This document shows positions 27,086 through 41,600 of a stretch of 64,000 nt of DNA, in pieces (position 1 is the stretch's first letter; each line of letters begins with the position of its first letter). A model generated the notes under the pieces. That model searched no databases, was not told the DNA's origin, and saw only the letters and a program-made list of their open reading frames with translations. Location of the stretch: assembly GCA_964020085.1 (NCBI GenBank), contig OZ026601.1, forward strand, positions 31,165,318-31,229,317, in the 5' to 3' direction. Origin of the DNA: Micromussa lordhowensis (taxonomy: Eukaryota > Cnidaria > Anthozoa > Scleractinia > Lobophylliidae). Both the position numbers and the translations under genes were made by a program.

Positions 27086-28071
27086 ATGGCCTCTTGTTTT
27101 TGTTGGGTTGCAAATGATAGCTTGGTTATTGAAAAATCCGTGGAATTTCTCTGTGCTCTTGGCAGTGACAAGTTAATAGCACTTATGGAAGCTAAACAAG
27201 AGATTTACTTCAGTTTACAATGTGGTGAACCAAGCACTTCACCTGCTTTTAATACAATCAGCAAGAAAACCCCCCAAGTTGGTAAATGACAAGGAGTCGA
27301 CCTTATAAAAGTAATCCTGACTTAAGAGAAAATATTGTAGAATTCTAGAACAAATTATGATACGTAAAAGAGGACTTCGTGGAACAAGTGATAACCGAGC
27401 TTAAAATGAAAGAAACGAAATGTTTGCCCGAAACTGGAAAAAAATTATTGATTGTTACAAAATAAGTGAGATCATTGCGGGTCCATGCCTCTGAGTATAC
27501 GGTTGTGACGTTTTAGGTTCCCGCGTATTTTGGAGAAATTAAATATTTTATAAAAACAAGAGAGTACTTTTTCTGTGTTTACATAGCCTCATCTAAATAC
27601 GAGGGGCTAGGGAGAATTCTCGAACGTTATGCAAACTCTCGACTGCGTCACCGGTTTGCATAACTGTCTCGGATTCTCCCAACTCCCATGGTGTTTAGGT
27701 GCGCCTACTCTATTGCTTAATTGGAAGATAAAACGTTGTGAGGTTAGCATGGCAACCTTATACCTTCCTTTTAATCAGTTTTTCACAGTCACGTTTTGCG
27801 TTTTCCACACATTTTTCTCCTAGGCCAGTAGAAATTAATCTGATCAGTGATTAAACTGGGAACATTTCCACAGAAACTATACTAGACTAAATTTATGAGA
27901 AACAACGTATTTTTCCTTTTCCTTTCCGAAGGAAAGCAAGGTCTCACTGAGGATTACATGGTTTAAGTTCCAGCCAAGCTTACAGACGATGAAGCTGAAA
28001 AAATATTCCAACACTTTGACCATATGCTGCAGAAAATATCTCCGAGCAGCTTATTTAACAAAGAATCTGGG
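27086..28071 (+). CDS. Candidate two-exon coding region, possibly decayed
   Basis: No family recognised. Exon 1 (27086-27281) starts at a strong-context ATGGCC and encodes MASCFCWVANDSLVIEKSVE and so on through SKKTPQV, with donor G|gtaaat. Exon 2 can start at 27932 after a pyrimidine-rich acceptor; that form reads on in phase but meets TAA at 27964-27966. Alternatively it can start at 27974 (ttccag|CC), keeping phase and avoiding the stop. It then encodes KLTDDEAEKIFQHFDHMLQK and ends at GGG|gtaaag (28071). Further exons are needed. A coding-like stretch at 31349-31563 is out of phase with it and has an in-frame TGA. Confidence 0.35.
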
Positions 28072-29796
28072 GTAAAGTTCAACCATTCCCCTTTGAAATT
28101 CCGGTTTTAAAGGAAAGCTATAAAACAGAATGATTACTTTTAAGATTAGATCGTTTCAGGGAAAGGGATTATGTTATAATCGTTGAAGCGCAATTAGTCA
28201 TTTTCTCATACAGCCACGCGTCATGTGCAAGAACCGATTGTCTAAGTGAAATATTTAGATGAAGCTCTTTAATGAAATGTTACCTTGAACTTTCGTAACA
28301 AGGGGAAATTAATACCTTTTGTTCTCGAAGGGCAAAGTTGTTGTTTTACGTAAGCAAAAAAAGCCAGCTAGGGTTTCGGATTGATAAAAAAAAGTAAATT
28401 CGGGGAATAAATTCCATAACCTAAAATAGTTTGCACCAAGATGTATTCATCTGTAGAACGTGAACAACGTATAATGCGTTAACTGTCGACACAAGTATTT
28501 TACTAAAGCACAAGAACGATGCGAAAAAACAGAACTTGGCGGTAAATTGCTGCGAAACGTTTCCTCGTGCGCTGCGTGGTAACTTAGCTGTTCGCAAGAG
28601 CCTGGGACAGCTTCTCTTTCCTTTACACGACTACTGAAGCAGCTGTAGGATTGCGCTCCTTGTGCAGGGTGACCCACTACATACGCGGCACTATTGAAGT
28701 GAACAAAAACATTTAATGGTGCATGACTGCGAGAGCTGATAACACAGATTGAAGCGATCCTCTCTTGTGTACGACCTTTAACAGACAGACAAGGACAGAT
28801 TAAGGGGAACCAATAGAATACGAACTTCAACTCTGACTCAATACGAAACTTCCCGAAGACGGAAATTTTCCACGTGGTTTTAAGAACTTTACTTCTCAAG
28901 ATGTTTGCTCTACATCGTGGGCCAAGCTATATTGTAAGATCCATTTTCGATCAAAGCTTAGCTCTTATAACGTAATTGTAGCGAAAAAAAAAATCTTTTT
29001 TTAATACTTAACTTCACTCCCACGAAGAGGCCAAGACATTAGAAATCCCTGAGACTGATTCTCTGGTTCCAATCCAAATAATGATAACAATATTTAATTT
29101 CAGATCAATGATATAGATTAGCTACTATTTGTAGAGATATGACACGCACGCAAACAAACACTGAAGGAACATTTGCATGATTACCAATTCAGTTCTCCGG
29201 ACTAGTAAAATGTGAAATGCATTAAGACTAGTAAAGAGAATTTGTATGTGAAATCAGCGCTTATATCTGGAAGTTGCTGCAAAACCTCCGTGATGGGTGG
29301 TCGCTTTTTCGCCATGCCGGCTTGGGTCTATCATAGCTCGCTCTTAGCTCCTTGAATGTCGTTAGTTTAGTGCCAAGCGGGTTTCCAACTGTTTTAACTT
29401 TCAGGCGCCAAACAAACCTGCCTCTGGCATTCAGAAAAAAATTAGCTGCAAAGCGTTAAAGCTCAGAAAGCTTCGTCACTGATTTTTAACACGATTCTGA
29501 ACCTACGAGCTTTCGGCTCTAGCTAGGTGATACCGCTAAGAAGCCGTCCCAGGCGGTCTGAAATCGTAATGAATATGAACCGAAATACAGCATGTGGCGT
29601 CATTCACCGGTATTATTATCTCTAACGTAATGTATTAAATAAAATCCCGAGTGACTCCTCAGGCCTAATTGTCTTTGCGTTCTTTGTGGTGGACCTCTGA
29701 TCTCGAGTACAGCAAAGTGTTACTTCACTGCAAAACAGTCCATTACATTCGATGTGTTTTGCTGCTCTTCATGAAGTCCAACATACTAAAAGTGTA

Positions 29797-29943
29797 CTGT
29801 CCCGATTTTTCGAACTGCCCTCGTTTGCCGAAGCAATTGTTTGGCTTCCTTGGCAAACTAGCGACTCTCGATTTTTCCAACTACCGGTGTTTTAAAACCA
29901 ATTTCCGTTCCACCAGGTGGATCGAAAAATCGGGACCACACGG
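29797..29943. mobile_element. Short mariner/pogo-like MITE
   Basis: GTCCCGATTTTTCGA (from 29799) and its complement TCGAAAAATCGGGAC (29922-29936) bound a 150-bp element. TA dinucleotides lie at 29795-29796 and 29944-29945. It shares the CCCGATTT motif with the 46.1-kb element. Confidence 0.6.
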
Positions 29944-31348
29944 TATTGACTTTGAGGTTTTTATACTAAGTGGTTAGTATTGTATGCCGCCATCGATGCA
30001 TTGACACAACAGGTGGTAAAGCCGCCAGTCTGGAACTATTATTCAATATAGCACAACTAAAACACGTTGCAACACAATCGGCTGCCGGACACTTTGCTGA
30101 CAACTTTTACCAAGATCACGAGTAATAAAAAAAATCCACATAAAAATACGGGAAAAAATAAATTCTTCAAGAAGTAGACCGCTACCTTAAGCTCGGTTCA
30201 GTATCTGTGTAAAGTTCTACCGACTTTCTCTCTGTACCATTATCAGATCATTTGTAGAGAGAAACCCAATGTAAATACTTCGTACTATCAAATATGCCTT
30301 GCTGGGAATTTATCTTGGATTTCATCAGTTTTATGGGAGAGCTACCAGAACAGAAGGAAAACTCGTCAGCGGCGAGTAATTTCTTCGTCGTTAAAAATTT
30401 TAATGTGCGAACAAGGTGATAATATCATTCCTGCGATATTTCCTTGGATAGATCTTTTCCGAGAAACAAAGAATTGTATAAATCCTGCTTGGTTTAACAA
30501 CAAGCAAAATATGTTTTACCATTTAGACCTGTGTTATTTAACCTTTGTTTATTCAAAACATAACAAGATTGAACTGCTTCACAGAGTTGATCAAATCTAT
30601 GCTTTTGAACCCGTTGAAAGACATTGACGATCTTGTCATTTTTCTCCCAATCTTCCAATCTTCCATCAACTGAGCTAAAGATGTTTGGGTGAGAACTACT
30701 AAAGAACACGGTGACATTTTAGTTCCGACCGTTTTACGCCTTTTTTCAGTCATTCATCTTTTTATTTTTCTAAAATAGCAGCTTATAACTTGTTTATTAG
30801 CATCTGTTTAGGGTAACTTTATTTCTCTCTTGGGTGTGTCAAAACGGAGATCTTTGAAATCAATTTAGCATGTAAGGGCTGCAGCAGGAAATTCCATGAA
30901 ACAACAAAGACAGTAAATTGAGCAAAATTTAATTTGCTACTCAGTTAAGGCAATAGCTAACTCAAACGCGAGTGGACCAAAAAACATGCAAAATCTTCGT
31001 TGATATCTGATGTTTATTATCCCAGCAACCTGCATGATACATAACAGACAAGAAGGCCCATTTTGTTTTGCGCGAGAGTTCTGCTCTGGAGGACCGGAAA
31101 AGAGATTGCTATCTTATTTTTTTCAAGGCACTTAAAGTAATTGACGTTGTGAATCAATATTGTTGCCAGTCGAGGCTAAAATTACGACACTAGTCAAACT
31201 CCCTGCATGATGTTTATTGTTTTAAGGCCATTCGAAACAACAAACGAAAGTGAAACATGCCTTTATGAGGCGTAAAATGCTAAAAATGGCAGTCAGGGAT
31301 GGACCGCAAAAACTTACATCTACACCTGTGTATCACATTGACTTTTAG

Positions 31349-31563
31349 AAGCGTTGAAGACAGCCTTGATAACAACAGAGCAAAACGTCGCAAACGAAGA
31401 ATTTCTGTCGGCCATCGTCAATCTCGAAAAGCCAGCTGAATGCATATGACCAGCTATAGAAGATGTTTTGGTTCTTTTAGTAAAGAATTTCCGCTTGGCC
31501 CCTTACTACTTACATTTGAAATTTGAACCACAAAACCCTGATCAAAATACCATAGTGAAATGA
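31349..31563 (+). pseudogene. Coding-like stretch with an in-frame stop
   Basis: After an acceptor-like acttttag the frame reads ALKTALITTEQNVANEEFLS and on to KPAECI, TGA (31447-31449), then PAIEDVLVLLVKNFRLAPYY and on to a second stop at 31561. Protein-like composition on both sides of the stop suggests a decayed exon. It may equally be chance, since neighbouring frames are also open in places. Confidence 0.22.
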
Positions 31564-34500
31564 AATAAATCATGCAAGGAAAATCAAGATGCGTCCTTCA
31601 CCTTTAAACATGACTTAGTGAAGAATATAACGCAAATAAGTAAAGTCAAGTGTTACATATCAAAGATAAAAAAAGCATTGACGAATTTGTTTATTCTCTT
31701 TACCTGTGTGTTTGACAATGTGCTGACAATCTTAGGAGAATATAGATGAGGATTCTTCAAAGATATGTAAAAGACATATGAGCTTTCGTTACTACTGTAA
31801 ATGTATGCAGCAATGGGATGTTTTTTATATCATGTGTAAGAATATACAGAGAGGCCTGTCTCGTGCACTGAGATATCATCAGTGAAAATTTGTGGTGTTA
31901 TTTGCTTTCGATTTCTTTTCGAAGTCTCAACATATCGTATCAGTTTCTATGTCTATGAATTGACAACCCTATTTGTTAGAACAGGACCCTCAAAAAAGTG
32001 TCAAGAAATAGCTTCTCCTTACAATATCGAGAACCTGACGAAAGGACAGGTGATGAGAACAAAGAAAATAATCAGCTAAGGGGATGTTATCTTTATGTAG
32101 CTCCAAATGTTGGGAAATAACAATTATTTTAGGGAATATTAATTTACGATTTAAGCCTTCCTAGAGTGGAACAGTTAATTGGCGCTTTGTTGACGATATT
32201 ATTATTAGATCCAGAGGTTACTTTCGAAACCGAACTGAGGTTTTTCAGTGGTAACCATTTACCTTTTCCCGCTATCCTAATAGCTGTAACTTTGTCACGC
32301 ACATACTGTCATCTTGCCCGCCAGCGTAGCTTAGCGAAATTTCGATTAGAACACGACATTTTTCTGGCCGTCAGCTTCATGTACCAAGAGAACAAAAAGT
32401 TTTTTTCCCAAAATAACTGAATCGAAAACGAAATCTGCCAGTAAATGAACAGGAGGCTTTTGACAATCTGACAACGTAAAGTAGCTCTCCCATCATTGTC
32501 AGCGGTGCCAGAAACATTTAAAGGTAAAGACACTCCGAGGATGATTTTATTTCCAGCTCACACATGTTTATTTCAAAAAGGTGATATAATAGTGAGTTAC
32601 TCTTTTAGATTAAGACAACTGAACAAGCGTTTCTTCAGGAGCTACATAAAGAATTGCTGCCTATGATTTGTATGAAACTAGGCTCGCGAGATGGAAATAT
32701 CATTTTACAAGCAAAATATGTGAAGAAGTAATTATAACCAAGTAGGGATCGATGCGATCACAATAACCATATCTTTATCAAGGAATACGGAAGGAAAAGG
32801 CATTTTACACAACAATTTCAAGGCAAGGTAGTTGCTTCAAAGACGCTACTCTGGGTGTTACAAACCGACTTAAAAGCGTAGACCAATTTAGGAGAAGTAT
32901 ATATTTATTCATTGCTCTGCGATTATGCTCTCATCACTTCACAATGCGTTTCTTCATTGGCTCAGTGATAGTTATATTTAAATTTTTAACGCGCATTTTG
33001 TTTTAAAACTGTCAACATTCCGGCATTTTCCGTGTTTAGTTAAACTAACTTGACGGGAGAAAACTGGAAGTCCTAATTGTTTTTTTTACAATAGTCACTG
33101 TGACAAAGTGGGTTCCCACTTCATTTGTGGTCTGTAAATTTAAACAGTAATAACTTATAGGTTTATTTATAGAGAACAATCAATAACCAAGAGTCAACGC
33201 AAATGCCGGGTAGATTGACGCTAGCAGATTGATAAGCTACAGATCAAACTAAACGAACGAATGACAGACACATTATCCACAACAGATCACTTTAACTTTT
33301 GCACCCACGTGAAACCGGTTATCATTTTTAAAACAATTAAGGTATTGCCATTAAACGTGTTAACAAGTTCCTCTCTGGATTCTATAAACATGGCACTGAC
33401 TTTTTCCTTGTTCACTTTACCAACTTTATATTTAGTAATACCGTTTTGTATATATTTTTTAGTTAAGCCTGCCTGCCTACCTATCCACATACAGTACCTG
33501 CACTGCCTGTTGCCTTCGTCAGAGTTATAGCTTTAAGCTGCTTGTAGCATGTCTCTGTGTCGACTCTGTGCTTTCTTGTCAGGGCTTACCTACTTGGGTT
33601 TGCCTACTGCATTACTATGTAGTAAATGACTTTTCTCTCCTTTCCTTTTTGTTCCTTAACAGTGTTTGTTTTCATAGTGATCGGCTGCTGGCTTCATGTG
33701 ACTCGCTGACGTGTAGAAGATAATTTAAGATAATCAGTTTAAGATAGTTTGCCCACACCTTAACTCGCCCACGCTTATCCAAGGCCGCATGACCGGTTTG
33801 TAGTTCATTGCTAATGAATGACAGAGCAAGAAATGCTCACTAATTGAATCATGTAAGTTTTGTACTTAGGGTCCTGACCATTTCACTCGAAGTTCCAAAG
33901 ACGAGTTCTTCCTACTCTTTTCTTCTACTTTTAGTTTTGAGAATTTGTTGCTTAATCAAGAACAGAAGAAGTCGATGAATTTCTTCACTTGTCCTCAAGA
34001 TATTGTAACAGGAACTAAATATGTTAAGAGAGGCAACGGCCTTGAGAAAGTTAAATTCAACCGAAGGTCAATAGTTTCTGTGCTTAGTGTCTGCTCCTTT
34101 GAGCCTCGTGTGAATAATGACGTGGCTTTTTCAGTGGGAAGTCACACAAAAATGCACAACAAGAGAGAAAAGAATGATGATTACTTAAAGTGTGACTGAT
34201 CAGGGCTGATGTGGGAATATTTCTGAAGTGGTTCACTTTACCTGAAGCGGTTCACCTTACAACAGAATTTCGCGTGAGCGTGCAATTCGCGGATTCTAAT
34301 ACCGAAATATGCTCCGTCCACGAGGGAATTTTAACGAGGGGCTTAAATATTGATGAAATTAAATCAATCAGCTCCTAATTACCGAATGTGAAAAACTCCA
34401 AACCGTGACGGGCAGGTAACTCGTGATTAACAATTGGACCGTTCCACCTTGTGACTTGTTTGTCAGCGCTCGCTCGTAAACAATTTGATTAGGGACTTTT

Positions 34501-34989
34501 AAAAACGTTGCCAGAGCCTCGCTTTGCCAATGAATGAGAGCCAAAGACATCTGTCGCTCAATTTCCGATATTGTAATCGATTCTTTGGTTGCCTCGACAA
34601 CGGACAAAGTCAATTAGATAAGATCTAGAAAATGTTGTCGAGAACTCCACCTCTTTAGGATGTTGATGGCTCTCGTGATCGACTCGAGTCAAAATGTCCC
34701 ATTGAATTCCGGTGCCTTTGAGATCCTGTTGTCTTGTTGTTGCTGAGCTGTTCTTTGAATGTACACAACGCTCTTAGAATTTTGTGACCAATTTTGTTGT
34801 GTGCAGAGTGAAATATGAGATGGTTCGCAGATGGTGCACCATGTGCTGTGAAACAACATTAGTTCTTTGGGCAATCATTGCTTTCCGTTTCTATCCAGTA
34901 GGTGGTCTCTAGGTTTCTTTTCTTTTTCCATGCAGAAAATTGTATTTTTAGGTGTCTTTAATTGCCTTTATTGGCCGCTTTCGACGAGG

Positions 34990-35120
34990 GCGTGACAATG
35001 CGAACCAATGAATAGATCCCGCATTCCGATACACAGACGGCAAAGCCCTCGGCAACCAATCACATGCGTCGTTCGTGCAACAGGAAATAAATAGGCATAG
35101 CGCGGCGCACGTGGTTAGAG
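34990..35120 (+). promoter_or_regulatory. Probable CDK4/6 promoter elements
   Basis: CCAAT boxes at 35005-35009 and 35056-35060, about one nucleosome-free spacing apart, then an E-box CACGTG at 35108-35113 in a GCGCGG-like context. They lie about 550-650 bp upstream of the CDK4/6 ATG. No TATA box is clear. The transcription start is not determined. Confidence 0.35.
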
Positions 35121-35658
35121 CAGCGAACCTTGCAACCTTTATTTTGAAGTCTTCATGTGACTTTTTCATTCATTCAGGCTCCGCTTAATGTCCATGATCA
35201 AAGTAAGTCGCGCATTTGCCAGCAAGTAGATCGCGGTCTAGTGGACTGATTTAAGGGAAAAAAGTGATTACCCAGCTATTTTAGCATTGTTTTACATAAA
35301 CACCCGATTGAATTGAAACCGTATGCGATTTGTAATTCCTCCGAGACCAGAGCGGAATTGAAGTTGAATATTTACTTTCCTTTTATGAAGCATTATCGAA
35401 TCTCTAAACTCTTTAGCGGACGATCCGATTGTGTGTTTAGCTCGTAGGACCCTGAACGAGAAAGGCAACTTCCATGGAAAATTGAGGAGCAGATTCATAG
35501 GATTTGGTTGCAATCCTTACAAGTTGGCCAACGCGATAAGAAGGAAAAGATTCTTGTGTGTCAAGCCCTGGATGCTTCGCCATGTCACGCTAAAATGAGC
35601 AAAGCCTCGAGATTGAGACAGTGAACCTCGGCTACTGAACTGCTTTGAAATCGGAGCC

Positions 35659-38600
35659 ATGGCTCAGAAGTACGAAGAGGTGGCCGAGATTGGGAATGGA
35701 GCGTATGGCACCGTGTATAAGGCCCGTGATCTTCAGAACGAAGGCCGTTTCGTGGCGTTGAAGAGAGTCAGAATTGTAAACAGCGAAGAAGGAATGCCAC
35801 TCTCCACAATCCGCGAAATAGCCCTCCTCAAGCAGATCGATAATTTCTCGCATGAAAACATCGTCAGGTAGGCTAAAGGGTTTGTTTGACCTGTTTGAAG
35901 TGTAGGCGATAATTATAAAGTGATATTTTGGAGATCCAGAATTTTTGGTGTGTCTGTGGGTTGCTATACAAACTCCCGAGAACCTTGCGAAACCCGTAAC
36001 CCTTCCCTTGTTGTACCAGATATCAACGCCAATATTTTTGTTTTATTTTATTTTTATTTATCCGCGCAAAGATCTCCCCTCCAAACACGGGAGGCCTAAA
36101 TGATTAAAGGTAGCTAAAAGAAAAAATTAAAAAAGGATTTAAATTGGTTAAATTTGGCCATCAGTAAAGACATATTAAAATTCATCTTTTGTTTAATTAT
36201 TGCATTCCGAGGGCTACCAAACCTGTAAATTCACAATTCAATTGTGTCTCTTTGTACACAGTCCAACCTGTCGGGCTTCAAGTCAAGTTCTTATTTTATC
36301 GCGTGAAATACAGCCGCATCGCGCAACATCTTCTGGAGGTTCTTAAGTTAGAAATTAATTTGACCGCCGAAACATGTTTATATACCGCATAATTAAAGGC
36401 TTTAGCGCCTCAATAGATAACAATTAAAATCTTCACGGAATAAATCACTGTCCATTTGGTTGTATTCAGATGTGTTACTCTGTGCTGTGTCCATATGGTT
36501 AGCATTGGATACGCGAAAATATCAAAACAATTCCGACGAGGTCGAATGCCTTGCACAGCGACCCAAGATTTTTCGTATCGGCTGCATAGGAAGTTTGTGT
36601 GTATGTTTTGCTTTCACCGGAAGTAGATTTTACCGGCCGAGTAGCAATGTGATTGGCTGAACGACTTCCCGCGATGTCGAGGGTAAATTTAAATCCCACC
36701 TTCGAAGGTAACTCCAGTTTTTGTTGCCGAAAAATCTCGAGATTGGATTCTTCGCGGTGAAAATCGACAGGATTCAGATAGAGCGATGTTTACGTAACAT
36801 TTACGCCTGCCATTACACCGAACCAACCGCTGGTGTCGTTTCTGGAAGCCCTGTTTACCTTAAATTGACGTCTCAAGTTTCCGAAATACGATTGACTGAT
36901 GTTCGACTCGACCTTTCAACGCTGCGTTTTATCTCGATGTGAAAACGAACAAACACAGCGAGTGGAACATTTAATCAAGGATTTACATTCCCGTGGGATT
37001 ACCATAAAACTTTGACCCGTTTCTCAGCTTGAAAGAAACTGTGATCTTTCGAGTGAGCGTTACGTATTCTTTGTCAAGGGCGGCCGAATTCATGTGACAG
37101 TCGGACAGTTTGATAAGTACGCTTTCTATTAAGTGCACATTCTTTCCTTAAGTTTTCGGACTCGAAGGTTGACACTAAGAAATTCGATCTATAATTTGTT
37201 TTGACTAATAAATACTTTGTTATACACATATGCTTGAGAAGTCATGCGATAATACGAAGATGTAATACGAAGATGTAAAAGATCGCTTTCGATTTCAAAA
37301 GTTTATTGCTGGCGCTTCATACCTTGATAGGTGCATAATTCACAAGTTTCTGATTGAATATTGATTACGACTTCAAAAGAAACAGGGCGCTTTTGTTTAT
37401 TTTAGACTGTACCAACAAAATCCTTTGTTGAATTTTAAACAAATCCGGCGCGTCGATAAAGTTCTTCCACTGCACTTGTAGGTAAATGAAACAAAAAGAA
37501 AGGACTCTTTTGTGATCGAGTTCCACAAGAATAATGCTTAACATTAAGCTGCAGTGTATGGTGTTGATGGCTCAACAAAGAAGAGTTAATTCAAAAAGGG
37601 TCATAGCATTATTTCTGCTATTCCTTGATGTTTAGGATCTCTTAATTCAGAGTGTTTTCTACCACGTCTCTTGTTCAACCAACTGATCAACATTATTTCA
37701 TTTTTCATTCCATTCGCGATTGTCAACGTCTTATTACAGATTGCATGTTGTAATATATGTATAATTCTGCTCTCAACAATGGATCCCCCGTGGTTTAATT
37801 AGGCAGCAAACATGTACGTGATTTTCACACTTACCTCACGACCTTCTGACAGAAGCCTCTCTGTCATCAGGAAAAATGACTTTCATGTGATCAGAGGGTG
37901 TTCATCCAATTTAAAAAATCACACCATTAGTCTGTGAATCTTTTTCTCCTTATTTCTCTTGACATTTCCTCCAGTGAAACAGCACACTCTTCTCAATTTT
38001 TAAGTTTTAAGAAGACTGATTAAGCTAATTGGGATGGAAAAAAATGAGGTTTGATTGTCCCAGTTGCTGTGCATACATGTAATGGACCCAATTAATTCAC
38101 AGCTCTGAATACTTTAGTTTCCAAACTGATCAGTAATATTAAGGTTGGTTTTCCTTGGGGCAAAAGCATAAAATAAGCAGGCTGACATATGCAGATGCAG
38201 TAAGATGTTGAGAATTAGCATCTTTTGTTAGGAAAATTTCCTAAGAAAAGACCATACTTAACAGCACCTTACTGCGTCTGCGTACTTTGCTTAAGCTTAT
38301 GCTTGCACACCGTTGAAAATAAAGTTCCTTCAAATTTCTCTTTACAAAACTGATACACTGTCAATCAAACAGGTACCGAAAAGAATAAAACTCGTAAACT
38401 TGACATATCACCAAATTTTTCAAACTGTGGCAGAGGGTGCTCAAATGTTTGGTGTGCTACCCGATTCTCAAAAGTTCCATCCTTCAGGTTACAATACAGA
38501 TTGGGTTCTGCGCGGACTTCAAGATTTCACTAAAAAGCTGCTTTATTAGAGTATAAAACAGAAAATTGTCTTTATTGTTACACATGTGTTAAATCTATGA

Positions 38601-41600
38601 CGCAACATATATGAAGAAGCCTAAAGCATGTACAATATTCTTATAGAACAGTCTGAGAATTTCAGAAATGTACAAAGTAGTCACCTGCTGTTCATATTTT
38701 CTACATTTCTCCTGTGTTCTCAAATGCCTATTGTGTTTTCTAACAGTACAATAACTGACTTCATAGGCTTCTGTATTTGTTAACCAAAATCTCTGCTTTT
38801 TCTATGGCGTCTTGAAGAAATGACCTCTAGAATCTGCATCCTTTTACAGACTAGATCTTTAAAATCTATCTCCTATTTAGTACTTGAATAAGTTCATGTG
38901 TGTATGTGATTGCTCTTGATGAAATCCAATGACTGTTGTGGTCTTTTTTTGTCTGAAAGTACAGCAAAATGACTATATAACACTAAAACTTAGGTGTAGG
39001 GCACATACTGTATTTATTCAATTTAGCTCCCCGGGTGCTTATTAAATTATTGGACCTTGAGGGTGAATGCTTATTCAAGGTGGGCACTTATTTGAGGCTG
39101 GGCTAACCCTAACGCAAAACCCTATTATGGTACTTCTTTGTATATACTCTAAAATTCCAATTTTAACTTTCATTACAAGAATTAAGTAAAATGGAATATA
39201 TTAAACAAGGATAACTTTTTTGTCTTCTAGTTACCGGTAGATTTGGTTCCTCCTATGCTGTATTAGTCTCATTCTCCCTGACTCAGACTGCATTCTTAAG
39301 CTAAACATCTTTAACTAGACTGCTTGCGGATATATTCCACTTTCCTTATCCTTCTCATCCACCACAGATTAAAAATAAACAAACCCAAAATTCCATTTTG
39401 TAGGCTGAAATTACACTGTGAAAGAAATAACCCCACATTAAAGTGTTACGAATACAGGGAGCTTTTAATTGAATGGTCAGCCCCTCGGTTTTTATAGAGA
39501 AACATTTAGAATCTCATTAGTTGAATTGAGGTGCGACTCTCTGGTAGTTTTTGGGTTAAAAACAAACTGTATCATCTTGAAGGAATAATTAATTTGAGAT
39601 TATAATTAGCTTGATAAATAGTTCTTCACAAAGATTTCTCTTGAATTTTTCCATAGGCTACTAGATGTGTTTCACACAACATCGCCATTACGTCAAGAGA
39701 CCCACCTGTCACTTGTATTCGAGCACATTGAGCAGGATCTTAGTGTTTACCTCGAGAACTGCCCTCAACCAGGGCTGCCAGAGTGGAAAATTAAGGTGTG
39801 TTCTGTTAAGGTGCATAATGATTTAAACCACATGCAAATCAAGACATTTCACTCACTCGTGAAAACTATAGATAAAGGAATATTTATGGTCCAGGGAACA
39901 TTACTTGATGTGAATTGGGCAATTAACAACCCTAACTGTCAGAATAGATATATTGCCGAGTGCCTAAAAACCACTCAAAGTGTTTCATTTGTAAGGAATT
40001 TAATTTACCCACTGTTCTGTTTTGCACTCTAACTACATGAAATTCGTTTTTTCAATACCCTTAATGAACCATCCAGGACACAACCCATTGTGCATGCACG
40101 AATTAACATTCAATCAAAATTCTAATCAGACTAAAAATATCTTCAATGTTCAGACTGCAGTTTATGCAAATCCTGCTTTTGGAACCAAAAATGTACAAAA
40201 TAGCTCGTTAGATATTTTGTAGTAGGTTTTAATAACATTATGGACCACTTCAAAATACCCTGGATATTACCTACAAATTTTACTCTCTTCTCTGTAGAGC
40301 ACGGCCACTCTAAAAGGTCACATTTTTTGACATTCAGTTACTGGAACTGAATTTATGTATTGTACCTTTTCAAATGAATACAAGTATGCAAAAAGCTCTT
40401 TTCTTTTCACTCTTCATTAATTATGAGAATAAAAACAGGGTTGAGTGATTTCAGGAAGGCTATTGGTTAACTCAAGAGTATGAATCTTGGGAGTGTCAAT
40501 TAATCTAAACAGCTATCTATTTTTCATATGTGATATTGGGCCCTTAAAAAAATTAACATGTTTTAACACGTCTCCATATACCTCCCAAAAAAGTCTGACT
40601 GAATGATGACTGCCATTTACATGTATTGTTCACAGATGTTATCCCAAGCCTTATTTCTCTCATATAATATAATACTCTGGGAATCAGGTTGTCCATGGAT
40701 CCTGTTTTCTGGACCTTATGGTGTCTATAGGGGGGTTAAGATTATATCCAACTCATTTTTCATTGTATTTAAGAATACTGCATGATAAAGCTCTCAAACT
40801 AAACAGGATATCCCACTTAACAAGCTCTGCAGTTGTCAAATGCTGATGAAAAGCTGCTTAACATAAGCTTATTGTAAACTAGCTCTGTGGTATTGGTTTT
40901 AATAACGGGAAGAAATCACATTGTTCTTTGATAACTTAATCTAATAAATTTATAAGCTTATGAGCTTACGATAGACACTTTGAGTTCTTAGCAGTGGCTT
41001 AACTCTTCTGATGGCGTTTTTTTATCAGGACATCGCACATCAACTGTTGAATGGTGTTGATTTCTTGCACTCCCATCGAATAGTTCATAGAGACTTGAAG
41101 CCACAAAATATCCTGGTCTCTAAAACAGGCCAAGTGAAGATTGCTGACTTTGGACTGGCAAGGATATACCGTGATGCCATGGCTTTGACGTCAGTGGTAA
41201 GTTGGAGACAGAAGAAGGTAGTCAGTTTGATATCATGACCTTGTCTTTGACCCATAGACTCTCTCACCTGTAAATGCTATATTAAAATGAACTAAACAAG
41301 TATCGGTAATCAAAGACAGCAAATTTTGAGCTAAGCTTTATACACAAACATGTTCAACAAGCAAATCAAAAACACTATGGTCAGCTCACCGTTCTAAGGT
41401 AGACATGGCTGTTTCATTGGTCCAAAATTAAAGGCTCATACGATTTTGAGAAAATTTTCAAATATCACTTGCAGTGTAAATCCGTCATGATTTACACTTG
41501 CATTTGTATGAATTAATTACCTTAACTCATTTACAATTCAGTAACAAGATCTACAGGTAATCACAAATCAGGAACAAAAGTAATGGTGATGAAAATGAAA

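Larger units (their letters stand above)
28072..34989. other. Largely gene-free stretch before CDK4/6
   Basis: Contains the 29.8-kb MITE and the 31.35-kb coding-like stretch. The 150-codon minus-strand frame at 28447-28899 begins with TTG, and all three frames are open in parts of it. No family is recognised in the frames at 30.4, 32.2 and 33.9 kb. Confidence 0.4.

Noticed and set aside
28447..28899. 150-codon open frame on the minus strand
   Set aside because: It begins at TTG, has no recognisable domain, and other frames over parts of it are equally open, so length alone does not support a gene.
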